64,000 nucleotides of DNA from Nocardiopsis_B mangrovi (GTDB lineage: Bacteria; Actinomycetota; Actinomycetes; Streptosporangiales; Streptosporangiaceae). This document shows, one piece after another, positions 16,445-24,792 of the stretch (positions are counted from its first letter, which is position 1; every line of letters starts with the position of its first letter). Location of the stretch: positions 62,001 through 126,000 of the forward strand of contig NZ_JBHSFQ010000004.1 in assembly GCF_042653925.1 (NCBI RefSeq), given 5' to 3'. Both the position numbers and the translations under genes were made by a program. The notes beneath the pieces are model-generated. The model was not told the origin of the DNA. It worked only from the letters and a program-made list of their open reading frames with translations, and made no database searches.

Positions 16445-16808
16445 GGCTTCCTTCGGGGTCGTGCGGGGCTCGGCCGAGCAGGGGCTGCGGCCGGAGGGAT
16501 GGCGGTGGGCGGCATCCCCTCGGCGCCGCGGGCCGTGCTCGCCCGCCCGTGCCGTAGGGGCGTCGCCGCCCGAGAACCGACGGGAGGGAACACCTCCACC
16601 GGACTAGAACATTACTCGGTAGTAGCAAACGGATCCTGCGGGGCCACCCCGAGCAGACCGGTCCGCACCGGGACGCCCGCCGCCGCCACGTGCAACCGCG
16701 ACGTTCCCGGTGCTATTTCGTGATGCTCACCACCGAGGCCGAAGCCGGCCGGAAAGCGGTGCCACGGCGCCGCCGCGGGCCGAGGCGCGCCGGGCCGCTG
16801 CCGCCGGC
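16445..16808 (-). promoter_or_regulatory. Intergenic region with TACT-N4-AGTA dyad, possible operator of the thioesterase gene
   Basis: This 364-base spacer contains no credible gene. Near 16613-16624 lies TACTCGGTAGTA, a perfect four-base inverted repeat with four-base spacer inside a locally AT-rich patch (GAACATTACT...AGTAGCAAAC). Such short TACT/AGTA dyads are used by some TetR-type fatty-acid regulators. It is about 170 bases upstream of the thioesterase start. No regulator gene is adjacent, so the role is conjectural. Confidence 0.3.
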
Positions 16809-17234
16809 TCAGAGGTCCTTGCGCATGTGCAGATGCGGAATCCCGGCGTCCAGGAACTCGTCGCCGTAGGACCGGTAGCCGAGCTTCTCATAGAACGCGA
16901 GGGCGTGGGTCTGGGCGTGCAGTTCCACGGTCTTCAGCCCCCGCTCGCGGGCACGGTCCTCAAGGGCGCGCACCAGCGCGGCACCGGTTCCGGTCCCCCG
17001 CGCCCGCGGGAGCACCGCCAGCCGCCCCAGCACCGCCGCTCCGTCGATCTCCACCAGCCGCCCGGTGCCCACGGCCACACCGTCGAGCCGCGCCAAGAGG
17101 TGGTCGGCGAGGAGGTCGTGCCGGTCCCACTCCTCCTCGATCGGCACCTGCTGCTCGGCCACGAACACGGCACCGCGGATGACGAAAACGGCCGCGCGGT
17201 CCTGGGCGTCCTCGGCGGCGACGATGGTCAGCAT
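16809..17234 (-). CDS. GNAT family N-acetyltransferase
   Basis: This 141-residue single-domain protein has the GNAT acetyl-CoA site: strand LGRLAVLPRARGTGTGAALVRALED, where the R-x-x-G-x-G/A pyrophosphate loop is RGTGTG. The last motif, THALAFYEKLGYRSYGDEF, resembles the ElaA-like branch (YEKLGF...EF.E.GIPH). The ATG at 17234 is chosen because the longer frame would add 40 low-complexity residues and the domain begins immediately after this Met. The acceptor substrate is unknown. Confidence 0.85.
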   Translation of the reverse strand: MLTIVAAEDAQDRAAVFVIRGAVFVAEQQVPIEEEWDRHDLLADHLLARLDGVAVGTGRLVEIDGAAVLGRLAVLPRARGTGTGAALVRALEDRARERGLKTVELHAQTHALAFYEKLGYRSYGDEFLDAGIPHLHMRKDL

Positions 17235-17334
17235 GCGCCGAAGCGTAGTCCACCGGCCCGTGCCCCCGCCGTCCGGTACGGCGAGGTCCACCGGCCCGGA
17301 CGGCGGTCGCCCGGCACCGGTCCCGCTCCGCGGC

Positions 17335-17688
17335 TCAATCGGCGCGGGCGTCACCCGCTTGGGCGAGCAGCCGGGCCAGGGCGGCGTGGTCGCGGTGCAG
17401 CGTCTGGAGAAGGGCCGCCAGCCGGTCGAGGGTCACCGCGTCGGCCGAGTAGCAGGCGAACGTGCCCCCTTCGCCGTCGAAGGAGACGGGGCCGCCCCCG
17501 GTGGTGGCACCGGAGTCCAGGAGGAACCGGGCCACTCCCGCCCAGCCGCGGCCGCTGGAGGGCCAGCCCGCTGCGGCGAAGACGCCGTCGGCCGAGGCGA
17601 GGTGGCCGTCACGGAGCCGCAGCGCGTAGCCCGGGGCGTGGTCGGTGGACTCGAAGACGAATGGGGGGTACGTCGCGAGGTCGTCCAT
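17335..17688 (-). CDS. Imm51-like immunity protein
   Basis: This 117-residue soluble protein resembles the Imm51 family of polymorphic-toxin immunity proteins. It starts with YPPFVFESTDHAPGYALRLRD and continues with a GRGWAGVARFLL helix and a FDGEGGTFACYSAD strand. No toxin gene with LXG, WXG or RHS/polymorphic features is next to it; its neighbours are a GNAT enzyme and an AraC regulator. It may be an orphan immunity protein kept against toxins from relatives. The family call rests on pattern recognition only. Confidence 0.55.
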   Translation of the reverse strand: MDDLATYPPFVFESTDHAPGYALRLRDGHLASADGVFAAAGWPSSGRGWAGVARFLLDSGATTGGGPVSFDGEGGTFACYSADAVTLDRLAALLQTLHRDHAALARLLAQAGDARAD

Positions 17689-17697
17689 CCGAGCAAC

Positions 17698-18558
17698 CTA
17701 TCGGCTGGAGGGGTGCCCGCGGGGCCCGATGCGCGCAGCGCCCCTCTGGAACGCCCCGGGCGGGACACCCGTGGCGCGCTTGAAGTGCCGGCTCAAGTGG
17801 GACTGGTCGGCGAAGCCGACGGCCGCCGCGACCTGAGCGGGCGCCACTCCGTCGAGCAGCATCCGGCGGGCGCTGTGCACCCGCAGCTGGTTCAGGTAGG
17901 CGTGCGGCGGGAGCCCGTAAGCGGAACGGAAGGCGCGCAGCAGCGCGAAGGGGGTGCAGCCGACGGCCGCGGCGAGGTCGTCGAGGCGGGGCGGGTCCAC
18001 GAGGGTCCCGTGCAGGAGGTCGCGCGCGTCGGCCGCCGCGCGGGAGGGCACCGGCGCCCCTCCTGCGCGGATGCCGAGCGAGGGGCGGGCGTGCCTGCGC
18101 ATCATGTGGACCAGTGCCTCGCGGGTGAGCGAGGACGCGGTCAGCCGGTCGCCGCGCTCCGCGGCCACGTGCGCGGCGCGCAGCAGGCGGGCGCTCTCAG
18201 GGGCCTGGATGGCGTCGTCGGGGAACGCGGGGGTGGCGCGCAGGCCGAGTTCGGCGGCCGCCTCCGCGACGGCGTCGACGCCGGGGTAGAGCACGCGGTA
18301 CCGCCACCCGGAGGGGAACACGGCGTGTCCCGTGTGCACCTCGCCGGGCTCGACCACCGCGACGGCCCCCGTTCCGGCCCTGCGCAGCGATCCGCGGTAG
18401 TGGTACTCCTCGACCCCGGCCTCGATCACCGCGAAGGTGTAGGTGTCGTGCGTGTGCCGGGAGAAGGTGTGCCGCACGAAGCTGGCCTTCAGCAGCTCGA
18501 CATCAGGCAGCCCGGGATGCCGCCAATAGCGCGCCCGCTCAAGGGGCGAATCGGTCAT
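17698..18558 (-). CDS. AraC family transcriptional regulator
   Basis: This 286-residue protein has an N-terminal AraC-type cupin region (FSRHTHDTYTFAVIEAGVEEYHYRG, with the GEVHTGHA turn) and a C-terminal double helix-turn-helix. The latter includes LDDLAAAVGCTPFALLRAFRSAYGLPPHAYLNQLR and VAAAVGFADQSHLSRHFKRATGVPP. It is transcribed away from the AzlCD exporter genes across a 178-base spacer. AraC proteins in this setting commonly control the divergent azlC operon, so amino-acid-responsive control of the exporter is a reasonable inference. Confidence 0.88.
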   Translation of the reverse strand: MTDSPLERARYWRHPGLPDVELLKASFVRHTFSRHTHDTYTFAVIEAGVEEYHYRGSLRRAGTGAVAVVEPGEVHTGHAVFPSGWRYRVLYPGVDAVAEAAAELGLRATPAFPDDAIQAPESARLLRAAHVAAERGDRLTASSLTREALVHMMRRHARPSLGIRAGGAPVPSRAAADARDLLHGTLVDPPRLDDLAAAVGCTPFALLRAFRSAYGLPPHAYLNQLRVHSARRMLLDGVAPAQVAAAVGFADQSHLSRHFKRATGVPPGAFQRGAARIGPRGHPSSR

Positions 18559-18736
18559 GTCCCCAGCTTAGGCACCGACGGCTCCGACGCGCGCATCCCA
18601 CCGGGGACGACGGCGGCTCCCCTGTGATCGACGACGCCGTCGGCGGCGGCCAGGGGGTGCGCATCGCGCGCGTTTCCGGCGAACCGCGCAAGAACGTTCA
18701 ATACGCGCGCGCCGGTCCCCCCGTAGCGTCCGACGG

Positions 18737-19456
18737 GTGACCATATCGTTTCCCTCCCTCTCTCCGCCGGTGCGCGATGCCCTGGGGATCGGCGTGGCCG
18801 TCGGCGTCTCCGGTGTCGCCTTCGGCACGGCCGCCGTGGCCGCCGGGCTCACCGTGGGGCAGGCGTGCGCGCTGAGCCTGCTCGCCTTCACCGGCGCGTC
18901 GCAGTTCGCCCTGGTCGGGGTCGTCGCCGGCGGCGGCAACCTGGTCGCGGGCGCCGTCGGCGCACTGCTGCTCGGCGGCCGCAACACCCTGTACGGCCTG
19001 CGCATGGCCGACATCCTGGGCTGGCGGGGCGCGCGCCGCGCCGTCGCCGCCCACGGTGTCATCGACGAGACGACGGCCGCCGCCCTCGCCCAGCGCGACC
19101 CCGCCGACGCCCGTACGGCGTTCACCGCCACGTTCGCCTCGCTGTTCGTCTTCTGGAACGTGACGACCCTGGTGGGCGCGCTGGCCACCGAGCGGATCGG
19201 CGACCCCTCGGTGTTCGGGCTGGACGCGGTCGGACCCGCGATCTTCCTGGCGCTGCTGTGGCCGCGGCTGCGCGAGGGAGGCCGCGAACGCCTCGTCGCC
19301 GTCCTGGGAGCCGTCCTGGCGCTGGTGGCGGCGCCGTTCCTGCCCCCGGGCGTACCCGTCCTCGTCGCGGCGGCCGCCGCGGTGGCGGGCACGGGCCCAC
19401 GACACCGCGCGGACGACGCCGACGCCCCCGGCGTCCGGGAAGGGGCCGGGTCATGA
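18737..19456 (+). CDS. azlC: AzlC family branched-chain amino-acid exporter subunit
   Basis: This 239-residue integral membrane protein carries the AzlC hallmarks: VAFGTAAVAAGLTVGQACALSLLAFTGASQFALVG near the start and an NTLYGL segment. About six to seven hydrophobic segments follow and the cytoplasmic tail is polar. With AzlD it forms a secondary transporter that exports branched-chain amino acids or analogues. The start is GTG. Its stop overlaps the azlD ATG by four bases, which indicates translational coupling. A palindromic GAACGTTC lies in the spacer shared with the AraC gene. Confidence 0.88.
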   Translation: MTISFPSLSPPVRDALGIGVAVGVSGVAFGTAAVAAGLTVGQACALSLLAFTGASQFALVGVVAGGGNLVAGAVGALLLGGRNTLYGLRMADILGWRGARRAVAAHGVIDETTAAALAQRDPADARTAFTATFASLFVFWNVTTLVGALATERIGDPSVFGLDAVGPAIFLALLWPRLREGGRERLVAVLGAVLALVAAPFLPPGVPVLVAAAAAVAGTGPRHRADDADAPGVREGAGS

Positions 19457-19767
19457 TGGTGTGGATCGCGATCATCGTGACGGCGGTGGGCTGCTACCTG
19501 CTGAAGTTCGCCGGGCTCGCCGCCCCGCGCCGGGTACTGGACCACCCGCTGGTCCGGCGGTTCGCCATGACGGTCCCGGTGGCCCTGCTCGCGGCGCTGA
19601 TCGCCGTGCAGACGGTGGCGCCCGACGGCCCCGTCTCGCTGGACGCCGCCCGGTTGAGCGGGGTGGGCGCGGCGGTGGTCGCGCTGCTCCTGCGGGCCCC
19701 CTTCCTGGTGGTGGTCGTCGTGGCCGCGGCCACGACCGCCGCGCTGCGCGCGATGGGCGCGGGCTGA
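19453..19767 (+). CDS. azlD: AzlD family branched-chain amino-acid exporter small subunit
   Basis: This 104-residue protein with three to four transmembrane helices matches AzlD. It has an N-terminal IAIIVTAVGCYLLKFAG helix, the LVRRFAMTVPVALLAALIA segment and a final valine-rich helix. It begins within the azlC stop (ATGA). It is the obligate partner of AzlC in export. A ThDP-dependent enzyme resembling acetolactate synthase starts 71 bases downstream on the same strand, so all three may be cotranscribed. Confidence 0.85.
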   Translation: MMVWIAIIVTAVGCYLLKFAGLAAPRRVLDHPLVRRFAMTVPVALLAALIAVQTVAPDGPVSLDAARLSGVGAAVVALLLRAPFLVVVVVAAATTAALRAMGAG

Positions 19768-19838
19768 TCGCGGGTAGGCAGACCTCGTGGGACGCCGCGC
19801 ATGCGGCGGACACCCCTGGAACCCGTGGAAGGAAACCC

Positions 19839-21536
19839 ATGAGTCCTGCCCCCCTGCGCCCAGCGGCCGAGCACGTGGTCGACGTCCTGGCCGGCGCGCA
19901 CATCCGCCGCTGCTACACCGTGCCGGGCGAGAGCTTCCTGGAACTGACCGACGCCATCGAGCGGCGCAGCGGCATGCGGCTCGTCTCCACCCGGCACGAG
20001 AACGGCGCCGGGTTCATGGCCGAGGCCGAGGCCAAACTCACCGGTACCCCCGCGGTCGCGGCGGCGACCCGCGGCCCGGGGGCGGCCAATCTGGCCGTGG
20101 GCGTGCACACGGCGATGCAGGATTCCACGCCGATGATCGTCTTCCTCGGCCAGTGCGAGACCACCCGGCTGGGGCGCGAGGCGTTCCAGGAGGTCGACCT
20201 GACCGCCTTCTACTCCCCCATCACCAAGTGGGCCACGACGGTCACACGCGCCGACCGGCTCGCCGAGACCACCGCACAGGCCCTCCGGGTGGCCACCACC
20301 GGCCGCCCCGGCCCGGTGGCGATCGCCGTGCCCGGGGACCTGTTCGGCGAACCCGTGCCCGCGCCCGAGGCGCTGCCCGGCACGGTCCCGGCGCGGCCGC
20401 CGCTGGGCGAGGAGGAGCGCGACCGGCTCGCCAACTGGCTGGCCCGCGCCGAGCGCCCGGTGATCATCGCCGGCGGCGGGGCCCGGTGGGCGCGCGAGGA
20501 GCTGATCGCCGTCGCCGAGCGCTTCCACACCGGGGTCTACGCGTCGTGGCGGCGCCAGGACGTCTTCCCCAACGAGCACCCCCTCTACCTCGGCCACCTG
20601 GGCCTGGGCTGCCCGCCCGAGATCCTGGAACCGCTGCGGGAGTCCGATGCCGTGCTGGTGGTGGGATCGCGGCTCAGCGAGACCACCACGCAGGGCTACC
20701 AGTTGCCCGCACCGGCGACCCACGGCCCGGGCTCCCACGTCGCCCAGATCGACATCGACCCGGGCCAGATCGGCAGGGTCGCGGGCGTGTGGCTGGGCGC
20801 GGTGGCCGATGCGCGCCGGGCCCTGGACGCGCTGGCGCACGCCCCGGTCACCACCCTGTACCGCGACTTCGACGGCGCCCACCGGGCGTGGCTGGCGACC
20901 ACCACGCCGCCGGACGGCGTCGCCGACCACCCCGGCCCGGGCCTGCACCCGTGGGCGGTGGTGCAGGCCATGCGCCGGGTGCTGCCCGCCGACTCGGTGA
21001 TCACCAACGACGCGGGCAACTTCGCCTCGTTCCTGCACCGCGGGTGGCGGTTCGGCCATCCGCGCACCCAGTTGGCGCCCACCAGCGGCGCCATGGGCTA
21101 CGCCGTGCCGGCGGCGGTCGCCGCCAAGCTGGTCGAGCCGCACCGCACGGTCGTCGCGGTGGCCGGCGACGGCGGGGCGCTGATGACGGGCCAGGAGCTG
21201 GAGACCGCCGCGCGGATGGGCGCGCCGGTCATCGTGCTCGTCTTCCAGAACGGGCTGTACGGCACGATCGCGATGCACCAGGCGCGCGAACTCGGCCGCC
21301 TGTCGGGGACCGGGATCGGCGGCCCCCTGGACCTGGCCTCCTACGCGCGGGGGCTCGGCGCCCGCGGGGCGACGGCCACCACCCCCGAGGAGCTGGAGAA
21401 GGCGCTCGCGGAGGCGCTGGACGCCGACGCCCCCACGCTGATCGACGCCCGCACCGACCCCGAGATCATCAGCCCCGGGGCGACGCTGTCGGGCCTGATC
21501 GCGGCCCACGGCGACGACCGACGCGCCGCGGGCTGA
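19839..21536 (+). CDS. Thiamine diphosphate-dependent enzyme (acetolactate synthase-like)
   Basis: This 565-residue protein has the three-domain ThDP enzyme layout. The N-terminal Pyr domain has the activating glutamate in TRHENGAGFMAE. The central domain follows. The C-terminal PP domain has the ThDP/Mg motif GDGGALMTGQELETA...NGLYG. It resembles acetolactate synthase large subunit and oxalyl-CoA/benzoylformate-type decarboxylases, but there is no regulatory subunit gene beside it. The exact reaction is therefore uncertain. GGAAGGAAA precedes the ATG. It follows azlCD by 71 bases, which suggests a link to branched-chain or 2-keto-acid metabolism. Its stop codon marks the start of the tandem repeats. 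Confidence 0.82.
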   Translation: MSPAPLRPAAEHVVDVLAGAHIRRCYTVPGESFLELTDAIERRSGMRLVSTRHENGAGFMAEAEAKLTGTPAVAAATRGPGAANLAVGVHTAMQDSTPMIVFLGQCETTRLGREAFQEVDLTAFYSPITKWATTVTRADRLAETTAQALRVATTGRPGPVAIAVPGDLFGEPVPAPEALPGTVPARPPLGEEERDRLANWLARAERPVIIAGGGARWAREELIAVAERFHTGVYASWRRQDVFPNEHPLYLGHLGLGCPPEILEPLRESDAVLVVGSRLSETTTQGYQLPAPATHGPGSHVAQIDIDPGQIGRVAGVWLGAVADARRALDALAHAPVTTLYRDFDGAHRAWLATTTPPDGVADHPGPGLHPWAVVQAMRRVLPADSVITNDAGNFASFLHRGWRFGHPRTQLAPTSGAMGYAVPAAVAAKLVEPHRTVVAVAGDGGALMTGQELETAARMGAPVIVLVFQNGLYGTIAMHQARELGRLSGTGIGGPLDLASYARGLGARGATATTPEELEKALAEALDADAPTLIDARTDPEIISPGATLSGLIAAHGDDRRAAG

Positions 21537-21553
21537 GTGGGAGACCCCCAATC

Positions 21554-21937
21554 GAGCGTGCCCATGGGGGCGCGGCGTCGTCTGGACTGAGGAGCGGTGT
21601 GCGACCGAGGAACGAGGGAGTACGCCGCGACGAGGGAAGGCGGCGCCTTGAAGCGCCCCCGCAGGCTGAGCGGGAAACACCGAGCGTGCCTGCGGGGGCG
21701 CGGCGTCGTCTGGACTGAGGAGCGGAGTGCGACCGAGGAACGAGGGAGTACGCCGCGACGAGGGAAGGCGGCGCCTTGAAGCGCCCCCGCAGGCTGAGCG
21801 GGAAACACCGAGCGTGCCTGTAGGGGCGCGGCGTCGTCTGGACTGAGGAGCGGAGTGCGACCGAGGAACGAGGGAGTACGCCGCGACGAGGGAAGACGGC
21901 GCCTTGAAGCGCCCCCGCAGGCTGAGCGGGAGACGCG
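21554..21937. repeat. Three tandem 128-bp direct repeats with hairpins at the junctions
   Basis: Units begin at 21554, 21682 and 21810, each starting GAGCGTGCC, with exact 128-base periodicity and few differences. A partial extra copy of the unit end (CTGAG-GGGA) overlaps the stop codon of the ThDP gene on the left, and another lies before the LysR gene stop on the right. At each junction GCGCCCCCGCAGG pairs with CCTGCGGGGGCGC across about 23 bases, giving a 13-bp stem; it is imperfect at the third unit. The units contain GACTGAGGAGCGG and GAGGAACGAGGGAG, typical of dispersed intergenic repeats in actinomycetes. They cannot be a CRISPR array because the units are contiguous. Confidence 0.9.
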
Positions 21938-21939
21938 GT

Positions 21940-22842
21940 TCAGCCGATCCGCGCGGCGGCGTCGCGCAGGGCGCGTACCGCCGCGCGGATCGCCGGGCGG
22001 CGGGCGGCGTCGGCGCGCCAGATGACGTAGACCTGGCGGACCAGGGCGGGCTGGACGCGCACCAGGCGGACGCCGTCGGGCACCGGTCCGCGGCCCAGCC
22101 GCGGCATGACGGCCACCCCGAGCCCGGCGTCGATCATGGCGAGCTTGGTCTGGTGTTCGCCCGCTGCGTGGGCGATGTCGGGTTCGACCCCGCGTGTCCG
22201 CAGCATGCCGTGGAGCCAGTTGTCGCAGATGGATCCGCCGATCCAGCTGATCCAGGACTCCTTGGCGACGTCGTCGAGGTCGACGATGCCGCGGTGGGCC
22301 AGCGGGTGGCTCGCGGGCAGGGCGATGTCGGCGGTGTCCTCCATGAGCGGCGCCCGCTGCATGCCCTTGGGCATCGGGATGGTGGCCTCGGCCCAGTCGA
22401 CGACGATGGCCATGTCGGTGTCGCCGCGGGCGACCGCGGTGACGCTCTCGTCGGGCTCCTGCTCGATGAGTTTGACCCGCAGGCCGGGGTGGGCCTCGCG
22501 CAGCGCCACGAGGGCGGGCGGCGCCAGGCCGCGTGCCGCGGTGGCGATGGACGCCAGCCGCAGCTGGCCCAGGACGGCGTCGCGGTGCGCCTCCAGGTCG
22601 GCTTCCGCCTGGTGGACGAGGGAGAGGATGTGCCCGGTGTGCTCGACGAGGAGTTCGGCGGCCTCGGTGAGGCGCACCCCCCGGCCGTTGCGCTGGACGA
22701 GGGCCTGGCCGACCTCGCGTTCGAGCTTGCTCAGCTGCTGGGAGACGGCGGAGTTGGTGACCTGGAGGGCGGACGCCGCCCCCGAGAGCGATCCGTTGAC
22801 GGCGATTGCGTGCAGGACGCGCATCCGGTCGACACTCAACAT
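21940..22842 (-). CDS. LysR family transcriptional regulator
   Basis: This 300-residue protein has a standard LysR layout. The N-terminal winged HTH is MRVLHAIAVNGSLSGAASAL followed by NSAVSQQLSKLEREVG. A linker helix and a periplasmic-binding-like co-inducer domain from about residue 90 to the end follow. It is divergent from a DMT-type transporter with a 73-base spacer that contains a clear dyad, so it very likely regulates that transporter and itself. The inducer cannot be read from the sequence. Confidence 0.9.
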   Translation of the reverse strand: MLSVDRMRVLHAIAVNGSLSGAASALQVTNSAVSQQLSKLEREVGQALVQRNGRGVRLTEAAELLVEHTGHILSLVHQAEADLEAHRDAVLGQLRLASIATAARGLAPPALVALREAHPGLRVKLIEQEPDESVTAVARGDTDMAIVVDWAEATIPMPKGMQRAPLMEDTADIALPASHPLAHRGIVDLDDVAKESWISWIGGSICDNWLHGMLRTRGVEPDIAHAAGEHQTKLAMIDAGLGVAVMPRLGRGPVPDGVRLVRVQPALVRQVYVIWRADAARRPAIRAAVRALRDAAARIG

Positions 22843-22853
22843 GTAAGGAATAC

Positions 22854-22867
22854 TAAGTCATGAGTTA
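22854..22867. promoter_or_regulatory. Dyad operator between LysR and DMT transporter genes
   Basis: The 14-base element TAAGTCATGAGTTA is a near-perfect inverted repeat centred on TCATGA, inside a 73-base divergent spacer that is very AT-rich for this genome. It lies 12 bases from the LysR start and about 50 from the transporter start. Its T-N11-A-like ends fit a LysR recognition site. The assignment is based on symmetry and position. Confidence 0.5.
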
Positions 22868-22915
22868 AGCAGAATGAAGTAGACCTTTAGGTATTTAGCG
22901 CGATACAACCATCCC

Positions 22916-23911
22916 ATGATCCCGCCCTCCGGCGTCCCCGGAACGACCTCGCCCGCGCGGCGCGGCGCCGCGCTGCTCACGGCCTGGCAGCCGAAGTTCC
23001 TGCTCCTCGCCCTGGTATGGGGGCTGAGCTTCGTCTACATCTCCGTGGCCGCGACGGAGCTGGCGCCGCTCCAGATCGCGCTGGGGCGCATGGCGACCGG
23101 CCTGGTGCCGCTGGCGGCGATCCTGCTGCTGCGCCGCGGGCGGCTGCCGCGCTCACCGATGATGTGGGTGCACCTGTCGGTGGCGGCGCTGCTGCTCAAT
23201 GTCGTGCCGTTCTCGCTCTTCGGCTACGCCGGGTCGATGATCCCCTCGGCGCTGTCCGGGATCTGCAACGCGGCGACCCCGCTGTTCGCGCTGGGGTTCT
23301 CGCTCCTGCTGCTCTCCGACGAGCGCCCCTCCCGCGGCCGGCTGATCGGCCTGGCCATGGGGTTCGCGGGGGTGCTGGTGGTGTTCGGGGTGTGGGAGGG
23401 CTTCGCGGGCGCCGCCACCACCGGCATGCTCATGGCCGTGAGCGCCACCGTCTGCTACGGGATCGGGACGCCCTACGTGCGCCGCTACCTGACCGGGACC
23501 GGGCACACCACTCTCGAGATGGCCACCGCGCAGCTCCTCACCGGGACCGCGCAGCTGCTGGTCGTCACGCCGTTCTTCACCGACATGCCCGGCCCCCTCT
23601 CGCCGAGCGTGCTGCTCGCCGTCACCGCGCTGGGAGCGCTGGGGACCGGGCTGGCCTACGTGCTGCAATACGCGGTGATCACCCAGGCGGGGGCCACGGT
23701 GGCCGCCACCGTGACCTACGTGATCCCCGTGGTGGCGATCGCCGCCGGCGTACTGATCATGGGCGATTCGCTGGCCTGGAACCACCCGGTGGGCGCGGCC
23801 GTCATCATCGTGGGGGCGGCGCTGTCGCACGGCGCGCTGCGGTGGCCGGGGAGGGGGCGGGCTCAGTCCTCGCGCAGCAGTTCCAGTGCTGCGGCGAGGT
23901 CGTCGGGGTAA
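22916..23911 (+). CDS. EamA/DMT family transporter
   Basis: This 331-residue membrane protein has ten predicted hydrophobic segments in two EamA repeats. The first contains LVWGLSFVYISVAATELAPLQIALGR, and the last TVAATVTYVIPVVAIAAGVLIMGD is the typical end of the second repeat. Members export amino acids, metabolites or drugs. It is divergent from the LysR gene, its likely regulator. The last 49 bases overlap the 3' end of the convergent pseudouridine synthase gene. That is unusual, and the extra C-terminal Ser-rich residues may be non-essential. Confidence 0.88.
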   Translation: MIPPSGVPGTTSPARRGAALLTAWQPKFLLLALVWGLSFVYISVAATELAPLQIALGRMATGLVPLAAILLLRRGRLPRSPMMWVHLSVAALLLNVVPFSLFGYAGSMIPSALSGICNAATPLFALGFSLLLLSDERPSRGRLIGLAMGFAGVLVVFGVWEGFAGAATTGMLMAVSATVCYGIGTPYVRRYLTGTGHTTLEMATAQLLTGTAQLLVVTPFFTDMPGPLSPSVLLAVTALGALGTGLAYVLQYAVITQAGATVAATVTYVIPVVAIAAGVLIMGDSLAWNHPVGAAVIIVGAALSHGALRWPGRGRAQSSRSSSSAAARSSG

Positions 23912-24792
23912 CCGCTCTCGAACTCCACCGGGCGCCCCTCGGTGGGGTGCTCGAAGCCCAGCCGCACCGCGTGCAGCCACTGGCGGCGGATGCCCAGCCG
24001 CTCGGCGAGCGTGGGGTCGGCGCCGTAGAGGTGGTCGCCGGCACAGGGGTGGCGCAGGGCCGCCATGTGCACCCGGATCTGGTGGGTGCGGCCGGTCTCC
24101 AGCTTGATCTCCAGCAGGCTGGCCGCGCGGAACGCCTCGATGGTGTCGTAGTGGGTGACCGAGGGCCGCCCGCCCGCGACCACCGCGAACCGGCCGTCGC
24201 CCGAGGGGTGGCGGTCGATCGGGGCGTCGACGGTGCCGCGCAGCGGATCGGGGTGGCCCTGGACGAGCGTGTTGTAGCGCTTGTCGACCGTGCGCTCCTT
24301 GAAGGCGCGCTTGAGGAAGGTATAGGCGGCCTCGCTCTTGGCGAGCACCATGAGCCCGGTGGTGTTGGCGTCGAGCCGGTGCACGATGCCCTGCCGCTCG
24401 GCCGCGCCGCTGGTGCTCAGCCGGACGCCCGAGGCGAGCAGCCCTTCGAGGACCGACGGCCCGGTCCAGCCCACGGTGGGGTGGGCGACGACGCCGACGG
24501 GCTTGTCGACCACGATGATGTCGGTGTCCTCGAACACAACGCGCAGCCCCGGTACCGGTTCGGGCCGCGCCACGGGCGCGCTCGGCGGCGGGGGCAGGGT
24601 GACGTCCAGCCACGACCCGGCCTGCACGCGGTCGGACTTGGCGGCGGCACCGCCGTCGACCATGACCCCGCCGGCGGTGATCAGCTCGGCGGCGCGGGTG
24701 CGCGAGAGCCCGAACATCCGCGCGATGGCGGCGTCGAGGCGGTCGCCTTCGAGCCCGTCGGGGACGGGCATGCTGCGGCGGTCCCCGGTCAT
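23863..24792 (-). CDS. rluD: RluA family 23S rRNA pseudouridine synthase
   Basis: This 309-residue protein has an N-terminal S4 RNA-binding domain (GDRLDAAIARMFGLSRTRAAELI, residues 15-60) and a pseudouridine synthase catalytic domain. The catalytic aspartate is in GIVHRLDANTTGLMVLAK. LETGRTHQIRVHMA is the second conserved motif. It converts uridines in 23S rRNA to pseudouridine, and by similarity it is RluD-like. Its ATG overlaps the lspA stop (ATGA), a conserved pairing in bacteria. I chose this start because it restores the usual N-terminus. The 3' end overlaps the convergent transporter gene by 49 bases. Confidence 0.9.
   Translation of the reverse strand: MTGDRRSMPVPDGLEGDRLDAAIARMFGLSRTRAAELITAGGVMVDGGAAAKSDRVQAGSWLDVTLPPPPSAPVARPEPVPGLRVVFEDTDIIVVDKPVGVVAHPTVGWTGPSVLEGLLASGVRLSTSGAAERQGIVHRLDANTTGLMVLAKSEAAYTFLKRAFKERTVDKRYNTLVQGHPDPLRGTVDAPIDRHPSGDGRFAVVAGGRPSVTHYDTIEAFRAASLLEIKLETGRTHQIRVHMAALRHPCAGDHLYGADPTLAERLGIRRQWLHAVRLGFEHPTEGRPVEFESGYPDDLAAALELLRED

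Noticed and set aside
21554..21937. CRISPR array
   Set aside because: Repeats are 128 bp, contiguous and without variable spacers, and no cas gene is present.
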